Shown here piece by piece: positions 17,663 to 25,985 of a stretch of 64,000 nucleotides of DNA. Numbering within the stretch: position 1 is the stretch's first letter; the number at the start of each line of letters is the position of its first letter. Position numbers and translations under genes: made by a program. Origin of the DNA: Kribbella catacumbae DSM 19601 (GTDB taxonomy: Bacteria; Actinomycetota; Actinomycetes; Propionibacteriales; Kribbellaceae); the NCBI RefSeq assembly GCF_000372465.1, contig NZ_AQUZ01000009.1:62001-126000 (forward strand), in the 5' to 3' direction. A model generated the notes under the pieces. That model was not told the origin of the DNA and made no database searches. It worked only from the letters and a program-made list of their open reading frames with translations.

Positions 17663-19462
17663 ATGCCGTCCGTGGATTCGCACGTGCCAGCAGCACCAGC
17701 CGTGCTACCTCCGGCCTATCCGGACCGCGCCGCGTGGGGCACTGCGAGCAAGCTGCGGGCCTGGCAGGCGGAAGCACTCCAGCTCTACTTCGACAAGCAG
17801 CAGAAGGACTTCCTGGCGGTCGCGACGCCGGGCGCGGGCAAGACGACGTTCGCGCTGACCGTCGCCGCCGAGCTGTTGCATCGCCGGGTGATCGAGCGGA
17901 TCACGGTGGTGACGCCGACCGAGCACCTGAAGGTCCAGTGGGCCGATGCCGCCGACCGGGCCGGGATCGCGATCGACCCGGCGTTCGCGGGACGCAAGGG
18001 CCGGACGAACAAGGACTTCCAGGGTGTCGCCGTCACGTACGCCGGCGTCGCCATGAACCCGCTGGCCTTTCGGGTCCGGACCGAGAAGTTCCGCACGCTG
18101 GTCATCCTCGACGAGGTGCACCACGGTGGTGACGCGCTCAGCTGGGGTGAGGGAGTGCGGGAGGCATTCGACCCCGCCACCCGGCGCCTCGCCCTGACCG
18201 GTACGCCGTTCCGCAGCGATGACAACCCGATCCCGTTCGTCACCTACGAGCACGGCCACGACGGCGTCGCGCGCAGCCAGGCCGACTACACCTACGGCTA
18301 CGGTCACGCGCTGCGCGACCACGTCGTACGGCCGGTCATCTTCATGTCGTACTCCGGGGAGATGCGCTGGCGCACCAAGGCCGGTGACGAGGTCGCGGCC
18401 CGCCTCGGTGAGCCACTGACCAAGGACCTGACCGCCCAGGCATTGCGTACTGCGCTCGCCCCGACCGGCGAGTGGATGCCGGCCGTGCTGGCTGCCGCCG
18501 ACAAGCGGCTGACCGAAGTACGGCGGCACATGCCAGACGCCGGCGGGCTGGTCATCTCGGGTGACCAGACCACGGCCCGGGCGTACGCGAAGGTCTTGCG
18601 CGAGCTGACCGGCCAGGCGCCGACCGTCGTACTGTCCGACGAGAAGGCGGCGAGCAAGAAGATCCAGACGTTCTCCGACGGCGGGCAGCGGTGGATGGTC
18701 GCCGTGCGGATGGTCAGCGAGGGCGTCGACGTACCGCGGCTGGCGGTCGGGGTTTACGCGACGCCGACCTCTACGCCGCTGTTCTTCGCGCAGGCGGTCG
18801 GGCGGTTCGTGCGGGCGCGCAAGCGGGGTGAGACGGCGTCGGTGTTCGTGCCGTCGGTGACCCGGTTGCTGAGCTTCGCGGCCGAGATGGAGGTCGAGCG
18901 GGACCACGTGCTCGGCCGCAGGAACTCGAACGAGGACGGCGACATCTTCGCTCTCGAGGACGATCTGCTGAAGAAGGCGAACCAGGCCGAGGGCGCGAGC
19001 GACGATCTCGACGCGAAGTTCGAGGCGCTCGGGTCGGATGCGAGCTTCGACCGGGTCGTCTTCGACGGTGGTGACTACGGGACGGGTGGCGACATCGGGT
19101 CGGACGAGGAGCTGGACTTCCTCGGGCTGCCCGGGTTGCTGGAGCCCGATCAGGTCCGCGAGCTGCTGCGCAAGCGGCAGGCCAAGTCGCTGGCCCAGCA
19201 GAAGAAGTCCCAGCGCGGGACCTCCGACCGCGAGGACCCGACCCCGGTCGAGCTCGCCACCCACGAGCAGGTTGCGCTGCTGCGCCGTGAACTGAACGGC
19301 CTGGTCGCCGCCTGGCACCACCGGACCGGCCAACCCCACGGCGTCATCCACACCGACCTCCGCCGCAAACTCGGCGGCCCAGCCGCGGCCCACGCCTCCT
19401 CCGCCGAACTCCGCGACCGCATCGAACTAATCCGAGACTGGGCCACCCAACGCCGCGCCTAA
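17663..19462 (+). CDS. DEAD/DEAH-type superfamily II helicase
   Basis: A 599-residue ATPase. Motif I is ATPGAGKTTFAL, motif Ia VVTPTEHL, motif II DEVH, motif III LTGTPFRSD, motif V in VRMVSEGVDVPRLAVGVYATPT and motif VI QAVGRFVRARK. The C-terminal 200 residues are charged and lack a nuclease signature. It resembles a generic actinobacterial DNA/RNA helicase rather than a complete restriction or defence subunit. GGGGGAG precedes the ATG. Confidence 0.9.
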   Translation: MPSVDSHVPAAPAVLPPAYPDRAAWGTASKLRAWQAEALQLYFDKQQKDFLAVATPGAGKTTFALTVAAELLHRRVIERITVVTPTEHLKVQWADAADRAGIAIDPAFAGRKGRTNKDFQGVAVTYAGVAMNPLAFRVRTEKFRTLVILDEVHHGGDALSWGEGVREAFDPATRRLALTGTPFRSDDNPIPFVTYEHGHDGVARSQADYTYGYGHALRDHVVRPVIFMSYSGEMRWRTKAGDEVAARLGEPLTKDLTAQALRTALAPTGEWMPAVLAAADKRLTEVRRHMPDAGGLVISGDQTTARAYAKVLRELTGQAPTVVLSDEKAASKKIQTFSDGGQRWMVAVRMVSEGVDVPRLAVGVYATPTSTPLFFAQAVGRFVRARKRGETASVFVPSVTRLLSFAAEMEVERDHVLGRRNSNEDGDIFALEDDLLKKANQAEGASDDLDAKFEALGSDASFDRVVFDGGDYGTGGDIGSDEELDFLGLPGLLEPDQVRELLRKRQAKSLAQQKKSQRGTSDREDPTPVELATHEQVALLRRELNGLVAAWHHRTGQPHGVIHTDLRRKLGGPAAAHASSAELRDRIELIRDWATQRRA

Positions 19463-19539
19463 CCCGCGAGGTGCCCTACCCCAAGCCGGTCAGCCGCGTG
19501 GAGCTCGGGGTCGATCCGGACCGGCTTGCTCGTCGGCCA

Positions 19540-19660
19540 GGCGAGCGAGCCCACCAGTGGTGGGCTTGAACATCTTCTGGTGACCTTGGACAGCGCACAC
19601 CTTGTTCAAGGTCACCGTTAGGGTCCGAGCCCGCCACTGGTGGGTTTGGCCGGGCGAAGG
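19540..19660. repeat. Nested inverted repeats, dispersed family copy 2
   Basis: GCCCACCAGTGGTGGGC near 19550 is a hairpin, GGTGACCTTG (19580-19589) and CAAGGTCACC (19608-19617) are a perfect inverted pair, and GGTCCGAGCCCGCCACTGG near 19622 resembles an arm of the repeat at 6346-6455. Confidence 0.55.
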
Positions 19661-19779
19661 TCAGCGACGAGACCCAACTGGGCACTGTGCCGGCAGGTGC
19701 GGACACCGGTGCATACCTAGCACCGGCCAGCAAGCGCTTCCCTCGGCGTGTCGGGGCTCCGGAGCCGGGTCGTGTGTGC

Positions 19780-19890
19780 GCAGCCGTCCGTGCCCCCGCC
19801 GTCTGTGCACGGCCGTCCGTGCCCCCGCCGTCCGTGCACCGGCCGTCCGCGCCACCGCCGTCCGTGCCCCCGCCCTCCGTGCTCCTGTCT
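19780..19890. repeat. Short tandem array, unit GCCGTCCGTGC
   Basis: GCCGTCCGTGC and close variants (GTCTGTGC, GTCCGCGC, CTCCGTGC) recur about seven times, spaced by CCC or AC. The array ends just before the GH16 stop codon on the other strand. Confidence 0.65.
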
Positions 19891-19899
19891 GGCTTGGCC

Positions 19900-20661
19900 C
19901 TAACCCCGGTAGACGCGGACGTAGTCGACCTGCATCGACTCCTCGGTGACCTCCGGGGGGATCGCGCTGTAGACGAACATGTCCAGGATCAACGCGTCAC
20001 CGGTGCCGTCGTACGCGCCCTGCTCGCAGATCTGCTGGCCGTCGAGGTACCAGCGCGTCTTGTCGGGACCCAGTTGCTGCCCGATGGTGTGCCAGTCATT
20101 CGTGAGGTCCTCCGGCGACTCGTAGGTGCAGCTGCCACCACCTGACTGGTGGTTGGTCAGGTACAGGTTCCGATGGTTGTCGCTGTAGAACTCGTACGTG
20201 TCCTGCTCATTGGACCCATTGCCGTTCCAAGTCCAAGTGGACGGCCAAAACCCTTTCGCAGCAGGCAGTTTCAGCCGCGTCTCCACATAGTCACCGGGCT
20301 TGACGGTGAAGGAGTTCGCAGGCTCGTGACCGCACGCCTGCGCCGTCGTGATCAGCCCGCTCGACCACTCGTACCCCGGCTGCGGGTTGTTCTTGCGAGC
20401 GGTGATCGTCAGTACGCCGCCACCGACGGCGAGCGCGTCCCACGTGTGCCACTCGAGTTGCTGGTTGCCCTTGTTGCCGAGGCACTGGTCGGCCTCCGCG
20501 TTCGAGTGGATCGCCCACTTCCCCCGGTCGATCGCGCTACCGTCGAACTCATCCGCGAAGACGATCTCCCCGGGAGGCGCAGCGGACGCCGCGGGACCCA
20601 CGACCGCCACCAGCAACGCCGCGGCCGCAGTACCGGCGACAGCGGTAATTAACTTACGCAT
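19900..20661 (-). CDS. Secreted glycoside hydrolase family 16
   Basis: A 253-residue exported beta-glucan- or galactan-type endoglycosidase. The signal peptide runs to about residue 28 (VAVVGPAASAAPP). The mature enzyme has FADEFDGSAIDRGKW at the start and the catalytic motif in NEQDTYEFYSDN, where E-x-D-x-x-E supplies nucleophile, assisting Asp and acid/base, and it ends with MQVDYVRVYRG. There is no carbohydrate-binding module. Laminarin, lichenan and agar-like substrates cannot be told apart here. The ATG at 20661 is used; a TTG one codon earlier is possible. Confidence 0.9.
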   Translation of the reverse strand: MRKLITAVAGTAAAALLVAVVGPAASAAPPGEIVFADEFDGSAIDRGKWAIHSNAEADQCLGNKGNQQLEWHTWDALAVGGGVLTITARKNNPQPGYEWSSGLITTAQACGHEPANSFTVKPGDYVETRLKLPAAKGFWPSTWTWNGNGSNEQDTYEFYSDNHRNLYLTNHQSGGGSCTYESPEDLTNDWHTIGQQLGPDKTRWYLDGQQICEQGAYDGTGDALILDMFVYSAIPPEVTEESMQVDYVRVYRG

Positions 20662-20720
20662 CAAGCAACGCCTCTCGTCAGATAGTGACGGTCAAACGCT
20701 CGCTTGACGGTGGCAGAATG

Positions 20721-21563
20721 TCAACCTGTGGTCAGCGATTGGGTCCCGACGACCTCGAGCAGCCGGATGGCCTGGTCCGAGGGGGAGCCCGGGTCGGCCG
20801 TGTAGAGGATGACGCGCTGGTCGCGATCGGGGATGACCAGGACCTCGCAGACCACGTCGATCCGGCCGACAGCTGGGTGGATGATCGTTTGGCACATGCT
20901 CTGCTGCGTCGCGACCTCATGCAGCGCCCAGATCCGGGCGAACTCCTCGCTGCCGTCGACCAGGTCCGCCACCAGCGCCGCGATCGACGGGTCCTCGGGA
21001 TAGCGCCCGGTCGCCGCCCGCAGATCCGCCGCCGACTCCCGCGCGAACTCGACGGTCTGCTGCTCCCCGAACCGCTCCCGCTGCCGCGACCCGGACAGGA
21101 ACCGCAGGCGCAACAGGTTCCGCTCCCGCTGCGGCACTGCGGAGAAGTCAGCGATCAGCGCGGCGGCCAAGGGGTTCCACGCCAGTACGTCGTACTTCGC
21201 GTCCAGCACCAGCCCTGGTACGTCGAGTCGCGCCAACATCCGCAGTACGCCGGTGCGCACGTCCGACGGCGGTCCCGGCGGTGGCGCGGGCTGCTCCCCA
21301 GCCAGCCGGAACAGGTGCGCCCGCTCGGCGTCGGACAGCCGCAGGGCTCGCGCCAACCCAGTCAGCACCGGCCGGGACGGTCGCGGACCACGCCCCTGCT
21401 CCAACCGGGTGTAGTAGTCCGTCGACATCGTGGCCAGCCCCGCGACCTCCTCGCGCCGCAGGCCCGGCGTACGGCGGCGGAGTCCGGCGGGCAGGCCCAC
21501 ATCGTCCGGCCGCAGCCGCTCCCGCCGGATTCGCAGGAACTCCGCCAGCTGTGCCCTGTCCAT
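20721..21563 (-). CDS. XRE-type regulator with MmyB-like ligand domain
   Basis: A 280-residue regulator. The N-terminal helix-turn-helix includes LRREEVAGLATMSTDYYTRL and EQGRGPRPSRPVLTGLARAL. The C-terminal half has the MmyB-type domain (VLDAKYDVLAWNPLAAAL, HEVATQQSMCQTIIHPAVG), which in related proteins binds a fatty-acid-like ligand. These regulators usually sit divergent from one SDR gene, as here (21665), and control it. Confidence 0.92.
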   Translation of the reverse strand: MDRAQLAEFLRIRRERLRPDDVGLPAGLRRRTPGLRREEVAGLATMSTDYYTRLEQGRGPRPSRPVLTGLARALRLSDAERAHLFRLAGEQPAPPPGPPSDVRTGVLRMLARLDVPGLVLDAKYDVLAWNPLAAALIADFSAVPQRERNLLRLRFLSGSRQRERFGEQQTVEFARESAADLRAATGRYPEDPSIAALVADLVDGSEEFARIWALHEVATQQSMCQTIIHPAVGRIDVVCEVLVIPDRDQRVILYTADPGSPSDQAIRLLEVVGTQSLTTG

Positions 21564-21664
21564 GCACCCAGCATCTCAAGCCCCGCCGGCGCCAACCAGG
21601 GACCGCCGATCCCAGGCTCAGCCCGCTCTGCCTGGACCGGGCGAAACGGCCAAAGCTGAAGACC

Positions 21665-22390
21665 ATGACCAACAAGATCGCACTCATCACAGGCGCCAAC
21701 AAAGGAATCGGCAAGGAGATCGCCAGGCAGCTGGGCGAGGCGGGCTACACCGTCCTGATCGGGGCCAGGGACCTGGCTCGGGGCGAGGCCGCGACCAAGG
21801 AACTCGTTGCCGATGGCATCAAGGCCGAGACGATCCAGCTGGAGGTGACCGATCCCGACTCGGTCCGAGCGGCCGCCGCCAAGATCGAGGCCGACCACGG
21901 CCGGCTCGACGTCCTGGTCAACAACGCCGCGATCATCCCCGCCGGCGACGCGGGCGTGACCGAGATCGCCGCGGACGTGCTTCGCGCAGGGTTCGAGACC
22001 AACGTGATCGGCCTGGTCGACGTCACCAACGCCCTGCTTCCAGTACTGCGCAAGGCCCCCGCCGCCCGCATCGTCAACCTGTCCACCTCACTCGCGTCCT
22101 TCACGCTCGTCGGCGATCCCGACTCGCGGATGTCGACCGTCCGGACGCTCGGCTACAACTCGTCCAAGGCCGCGGTCAACATGGTCACGGTGATGCTCGC
22201 CAACGAGCTCCGTGGCTCCGGAATCCTCGTCAACGCCGCCGACCCGGGCAACTGCGCGACGGACATGGGCGGCTGGGACGCAGCCCGTACGCCGGCCGAG
22301 GGCGCGGCCGTCGCCGTACGGCTCGCCACCCTCGACGCTGACGGCCCGACCGGCGAAGTCCACGCGGAGGCCGGCCGCCTGCCCTGGTGA
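21665..22390 (+). CDS. Short-chain dehydrogenase/reductase
   Basis: A 241-residue SDR starting MTNKIALITGANKGIGKEIA, with the nucleotide loop TGANKGIG, NNAAI, catalytic YNSSK and DPGNCATDM. The TGANKGIG form is typical of carbonyl-reductase-like SDRs that prefer NADPH. It is divergent from the MmyB-like regulator with about 100 bp between them. Substrate unknown. Confidence 0.9.
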   Translation: MTNKIALITGANKGIGKEIARQLGEAGYTVLIGARDLARGEAATKELVADGIKAETIQLEVTDPDSVRAAAAKIEADHGRLDVLVNNAAIIPAGDAGVTEIAADVLRAGFETNVIGLVDVTNALLPVLRKAPAARIVNLSTSLASFTLVGDPDSRMSTVRTLGYNSSKAAVNMVTVMLANELRGSGILVNAADPGNCATDMGGWDAARTPAEGAAVAVRLATLDADGPTGEVHAEAGRLPW

Positions 22391-22612
22391 CGCATTCTTC
22401 ACGTCGTGACATAAGTTCAGGTCTGTGGCCCGTCTGCTGACCGACATCCGTCCGCTGAAGGAGTCAGCTGACTTCCGCCGGTTGTGGATCGGCTCGTCGG
22501 TCTCGCAGCTGGGCCAGCAGATGACCGCGGTGACGGTCGCGATCCAGGTCTACGCACTGACCCACTCGACCTTCTCGGTCGGCCTGGTCGGACTCTGCTC
22601 GCTGGTCCCACC

Positions 22613-22682
22613 AGGGTGTGTCTCCTTGTCTCGTGCGTGCTGCGCGGCACTCGGCACGGCACCTGACAAGGAGACACACCCT
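22613..22682. mobile_element. 70-bp palindromic insertion in MFS gene (element 1)
   Basis: Perfect 18-bp inverted ends, AGGGTGTGTCTCCTTGTC and its complement (22665-22682), enclose 34 bp. The protein reading resumes on the far side with exactly the expected residues, so 70 bp are inserted. It is too short to code for a transposase, so it is a non-autonomous miniature element or a solo hairpin. Confidence 0.7.
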
Positions 22683-22737
22683 AGTCATCTTCGGGCTGTA
22701 CGGCAGCGCGATGGCCGACGCCATCGACCGCCGTACG

Positions 22738-22834
22738 TTAGTGCGCCGTGTCGGAGGTTCCGTTGCGCTACCGGCGCCCAGGCACGCACCTGACCACCGC
22801 TATCGCTAACGCAACCTCCGACACGGCGCACTAA
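22738..22834. mobile_element. 97-bp palindromic insertion in MFS gene (element 2)
   Basis: Perfect 22-bp inverted ends (22738-22759, beginning TTAGTGCGCCGTGTCGG, and 22813-22834) enclose 53 bp. Its ends differ from those of the 70-bp element 55 bp upstream, so it is a different family. A short CG or ACG repeat at the borders could be target duplication. The sequence within introduces a stop in the transporter frame. Confidence 0.7.
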
Positions 22835-23824
22835 CGCTCGTCTCGTCCGGCGGTCTTTGGCTGCTCTCGATGGTGCTGGTCGCCCAGTCCGAGCTGCACT
22901 GGAACCGGGTCTGGGTCCTGTACGCCGTCGTCGCCGTGCAGTCGGCGTGTTTCGCGGTCAACAACCCGGCACGGTCCGCGATCATCCCGCGGCTCGTCCG
23001 CCCGGAACTCCTGCCGGCCGCGAACACGCTCAGCCAGGCCGCGTTCAACCTCGGCTTCACGGCCGGCCCGTTGCTGGGTGCCGTGGTGATCGCCTGGCAG
23101 GGGTTCGGCGCGGCGTACCTGGTTGATGTCCTCACCTTCACCGCCGCGCTCTACGCACTGTTCCGGCTGCCTCCGGTCCCGCCGACCGGGCTGGTACGCC
23201 GGGCCGGCCTGCGCTCGGTACTGGAGGGCTTCAGCTTCCTCCGGGCTGCTCCGGCGCTACTGGCGACCTTTGTCGCCGACATCCTGGCGATGGTGTTCGC
23301 TCAGCCGCGAGCGCTGTTCCCAGCCGTGGCTGGCGGCTTCTTCGCGGGCGGCGTACGGACTGTCGGTCTGCTGCAGGCCGCGCCGGCGATCGGGGCGCTG
23401 GTCGGCGTGCTGTTCTCCGGCTGGGTGAGCCGGGTCCGGCGGCAAGGCGTGGCGATCGTGGTGGCGATCACCGTCTACGCCACCGCGGTCGGGCTCTTCA
23501 GGTTGTCGCGCACGATCTGGCTCGGCGTCGCGCTGCTGGCCTTGTCGGGGTGCGGCGGACATGGTCAGCTCGGCGTACCGGAACACCGTCTTACAGTCAG
23601 CCGCCCCGGACCCGATGCGCGGTCGGCTCCAGGGCGTCTTCATCGTGGTCGTCGCGTGCGGCCCGAGGCTCGGCGACTTCGTGGCCGGTACGACGGCCTC
23701 ACTCACCACCCCGACGATCGCGCTGCTAGTGCGCCGCCGTGTGCATCGTCGGCCTGCTGATCCTGCTCGCCTGGAACAAGCCCTTCCGCCGGTACGACTC
23801 TGAGGTCCGCGCACTGCGCTGACC

Positions 23825-24571
23825 TCACCCGCCGGTCGCCAGCTCCTTCAGCACCGTGCCCCAGGACGGCATGTCCGGGTTGATCCGGGTAACGGGCTTA
23901 CCGCCGACGGTGACGACCGGGCGGTCGCCGAGCGGCTTCTTGAGCTTGATCGGGATGAGCTCGATCTTGCTGTCCGGTGGGCACGGCTCGGTGTCGTCGA
24001 TCAGCGCGGTGATCTTGTCGTCGGCCTCGGTGACGATCAGTTCGGACGAGCAGTTGAAGCCGAGGCCGAACAGCAGGTTCGCTTCTTTGTCCTTGATCGG
24101 GTTCTGCGTCCACTTGAGGTACTTCGGCGGGTTGCCCTTGATCAGCTGGTAGCCGGCGACCGGCTGCTGCGTCTTCTCGCGGACCTCGCCCTCACCGTCG
24201 CTGATGAAGTTGCCGAAGATCTTGTCGACGCACGGGTCGGCGTCCGTCTCCTTCTCGTCGATCGCGCCCCAGGCCTTGGCCGCCTGGTAGCAGCCGTTCG
24301 CCTCCCGGTTGAGCGAGACGTTGAACCCGACAAGGGCGAGCGCGGCGATCACCAGGGCGCCGGCGAGCATCCGCCGGGACCGGATCTGCCGGGGCCCGAG
24401 GGCGGCCGGTTCCTCGCCGCCGGGCGACTGCCGGAACAGGCCCAGCATGCTGTTCGTCCACTGCGGATTGATCAGGGTCGGGACGGCGTACAGCAGGATC
24501 AGACCGACGCAAATGGCGATCGCGGGGAGCAGCGCCCAGTAATTTCGCACGGCAGCAAGATACGGGGCCAT
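23825..24571 (-). CDS. Membrane protein of unknown function
   Basis: A 248-residue protein with two N-terminal membrane helices (WALLPAIAICVGLILLYAVP near 12-32 and MLAGALVIAALALVGFNVSL near 68-87) and a 150-residue extracytoplasmic domain. That domain contains four or more cysteines (GCYQAAK, DPCVDKIF, NCSSEL, PCPPDS), so it is probably disulfide-bonded. I do not recognise the family. The ATG at 24571 lacks a clear ribosome site and a GTG eight codons in is an alternative. It converges on the decayed MFS gene. Confidence 0.7.
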   Translation of the reverse strand: MAPYLAAVRNYWALLPAIAICVGLILLYAVPTLINPQWTNSMLGLFRQSPGGEEPAALGPRQIRSRRMLAGALVIAALALVGFNVSLNREANGCYQAAKAWGAIDEKETDADPCVDKIFGNFISDGEGEVREKTQQPVAGYQLIKGNPPKYLKWTQNPIKDKEANLLFGLGFNCSSELIVTEADDKITALIDDTEPCPPDSKIELIPIKLKKPLGDRPVVTVGGKPVTRINPDMPSWGTVLKELATGG

Positions 24572-24605
24572 CGGGCCGTGACCGAAAAACGGTTACGCTT
24601 CGGCT

Positions 24606-25250
24606 GTGCCCGCTGAGACGTCCCAGACGCTGGATCGGGGACTCACCGTCCTCGAGTTGCTGGCGGACGCCCCGGACGGCCTGTCCATCACCGAGCTGGC
24701 CGCCTCACTAAGCGTGAGCAGGACTGTCGTCTACCGCCTGGTCAACACGCTCGAACTCCACCGGCTGGTCCGCCGCGACAGCGAGGGCCGCGCCCGGCTC
24801 GGCCTCGCCGTGCTGCACTACTCCCGCCGGGTCCAGCCGACCCTGCGAGACGCCGCCCTGCCGGTACTGCGCTCGCTCGCCGAAGACACCGGCGCGACGG
24901 CCCACCTGACCGTGGCGGACGGTGACGAGGCGCTCGCGATCGCGGTGATCGAACCGAGCTGGACCGACTTCCACGTCTCGTACCGGATGGGTTCCCGGCA
25001 CGCCCTCGACCAGGGCGCGGCAGGCAAGGCGATCCTGGCCGGCCGCCGCAAGCCCGACCCCGCCGGCCGCCCCTTCGTCATCACCGCCGGCGAACTCCAG
25101 GCAGGCGCCCAGGGCGTCTCCTCCCCGGTCCTCGGCGTCCCAGGCGTAGAAGCCTCCATAGGCGTAGTAGTCCTAGGCAAACTCGACCGCGACTTCGTAG
25201 GCCCCCGAGTAGCCCGCGCCGCCGTAGAAGTAGCCAAACGCCTCGCCTAA
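24606..25250 (+). CDS. IclR-family transcriptional regulator
   Basis: A 214-residue regulator. The winged helix is clear (TLDRGLTVLELLADAPDGLS and SRTVVYRLVNTLELHRLVRR). The ligand-binding domain follows (DTGATAHLTVADGDEALAIAV, GSRHALDQGAAGKAILAG), but the middle is shorter than the family norm of about 250 residues. TACGCT a few bases before the GTG start fits a leaderless message. Its targets are not evident; IclR proteins often control aromatic catabolism, and tyrosine-degradation genes lie downstream, but no direct link is visible. Confidence 0.85.
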   Translation: MPAETSQTLDRGLTVLELLADAPDGLSITELAASLSVSRTVVYRLVNTLELHRLVRRDSEGRARLGLAVLHYSRRVQPTLRDAALPVLRSLAEDTGATAHLTVADGDEALAIAVIEPSWTDFHVSYRMGSRHALDQGAAGKAILAGRRKPDPAGRPFVITAGELQAGAQGVSSPVLGVPGVEASIGVVVLGKLDRDFVGPRVARAAVEVAKRLA

Positions 25251-25282
25251 CCCCAGCAACAACCTCACGCCGCTCCGCATCA

Positions 25283-25446
25283 CCTCGCGTCTTCCCCGTG
25301 TCTCGTGCGACCTCGCATCTCCCCGTGTCTCGTGCGACCTCGCATCTCCCCGTGTCTCGTGCGACCTCGCGTCTTCCCCGTGTCTCGTGCGACCTCGCGT
25401 CTCCCCGTGTCTCGTGCGACCTTGCATCTCCTCGGGTCTCGCGTCA
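25283..25446. repeat. 27/28-bp tandem repeat, five units plus one degenerate
   Basis: Units begin at 25283, 25311, 25338, 25365 and 25393, each CCTCGC(A/G)TCT(T)CCCC followed by GTGTCTCGTGCGA. A decayed sixth follows at 25420. The units are nearly identical, suggesting recent expansion. Confidence 0.85.
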
Positions 25447-25545
25447 CCTGGCGTCACGCTCGCAGTCCGCCACAGGTCCATCCCGCCCGACAGCAGGCAT
25501 GGATCAGTCCGCCCAGCCCTGGCGTGCGCCACGAGCGATCTGGGC

Positions 25546-25645
25546 GGACCTCCACCACTGACCAACTCGAGCTGAGGCCGGTTGCCCACGCTCAGCCGGG
25601 CCTCCGCAGACGGCGCTGGGTGGGTTTGCTGAGTGGTGGCGGTCC
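25546..25645. repeat. Inverted repeat, dispersed family copy 3
   Basis: GGACCTCCACCACTGACCAA at 25546 and the inverted match at 25622-25645 (GGGTTTGCTGAGTGGTGG then CGGTCC) correspond to the arms of the element at 6346-6455, about 100 bp apart, as there. Confidence 0.65.
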
Positions 25646-25659
25646 GAGTGCCCCGGGCG

Positions 25660-25940
25660 CGGGACTCGCGACGCTTCGCGTCGCCTCGTGGCTTGACGTC
25701 CGGGGACCAGCCGTCGCCCGGCTCGTGACGCTGCGCGTCACCTCGCGACAGAAACTGCAGGGGCGGTCGCCAGCGCGCCCAGGTGGGTGAGGCGCCGGGC
25801 AGGCACAGGTAGGTGAGGCGCCGGCAGGCTCGTGACGCCGCGCGTCACCTCGCGACTGAAACTGCAGCGAGCGGGGTCGCCGGCAGGCACAGGTAGGTGA
25901 GGCGCCGGCAGGCTCGTGACGCTGCGCGTTACCTCGCGCC
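25660..25940. repeat. Interspersed hairpin repeats
   Basis: GTGACGC-TGC-GCGTCAC at 25725-25741, GTGACGC-CGC-GCGTCAC at 25832-25848 and GTGACGC-TGC-GCGTTAC at 25916-25932 are three hairpins; the first two are followed by CCTCGCGAC and AGAAACTGCAG or a variant. The stretch GGCACAGGTAGGTGAGGCGC occurs twice between them. A weaker copy lies near 25665. Confidence 0.7.
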
Positions 25941-25985
25941 TTGTCTCGCGCGACCTCGCATCGCCTCGCGGGCATCGCCCGCCCG

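Larger units (their letters stand above)
19463..19899. other. 437-bp repeat-rich intergenic region
   Basis: No gene seen. The left half (19540-19660) contains nested inverted repeats related to the dispersed family, and the right half (about 19780-19890) is a short tandem array. Reading frames here are low-complexity and lack ribosome sites. Confidence 0.6.
22425..23822 (+). pseudogene. MFS transporter, disrupted
   Basis: The remains of a major-facilitator drug-efflux-type protein. It starts with GTG (MARLLTDIRPLKESADFRRL) and reads well to SLVP, where a 70-bp palindromic insert shifts the frame. The frame resumes with VIFGLYGSAMADAIDRRT until a 97-bp palindromic insert adds in-frame stops, then LVSSGGLWLL and several membrane helices follow. 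Near 23552 one extra base shifts frame again (resuming at MVSSAYRNTVLQSAAPDPMR), and near 23730 two bases are missing. The original C-terminus (NKPFRRYDSEVRALR) ends at 23822. Four separate lesions show an old, decaying gene. Confidence 0.88.
25251..25985. other. 735-bp repeat-filled intergenic region
   Basis: No credible gene. From left to right it contains a 27/28-bp tandem array, one copy of the dispersed inverted repeat, and three or four copies of a hairpin repeat around GTGACGCTGCGCGTCAC. Open frames on both strands are translations of these repeats. Confidence 0.7.

Noticed and set aside
17663..19462. Helicase plus neighbouring Uma2 protein as a phage-defence system
   Set aside because: No methyltransferase, specificity subunit, nuclease or other defence gene is nearby, the spacing is not operon-like, and both proteins are common outside defence loci.
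22425..23822. Two or three separate small transporter genes instead of one pseudogene
   Set aside because: The pieces join into one MFS protein once the two palindromic inserts and two small indels are removed.
25283..25446. The 27-bp tandem array as a CRISPR
   Set aside because: Units are directly adjacent with no unique spacers and no cas genes are in the window.
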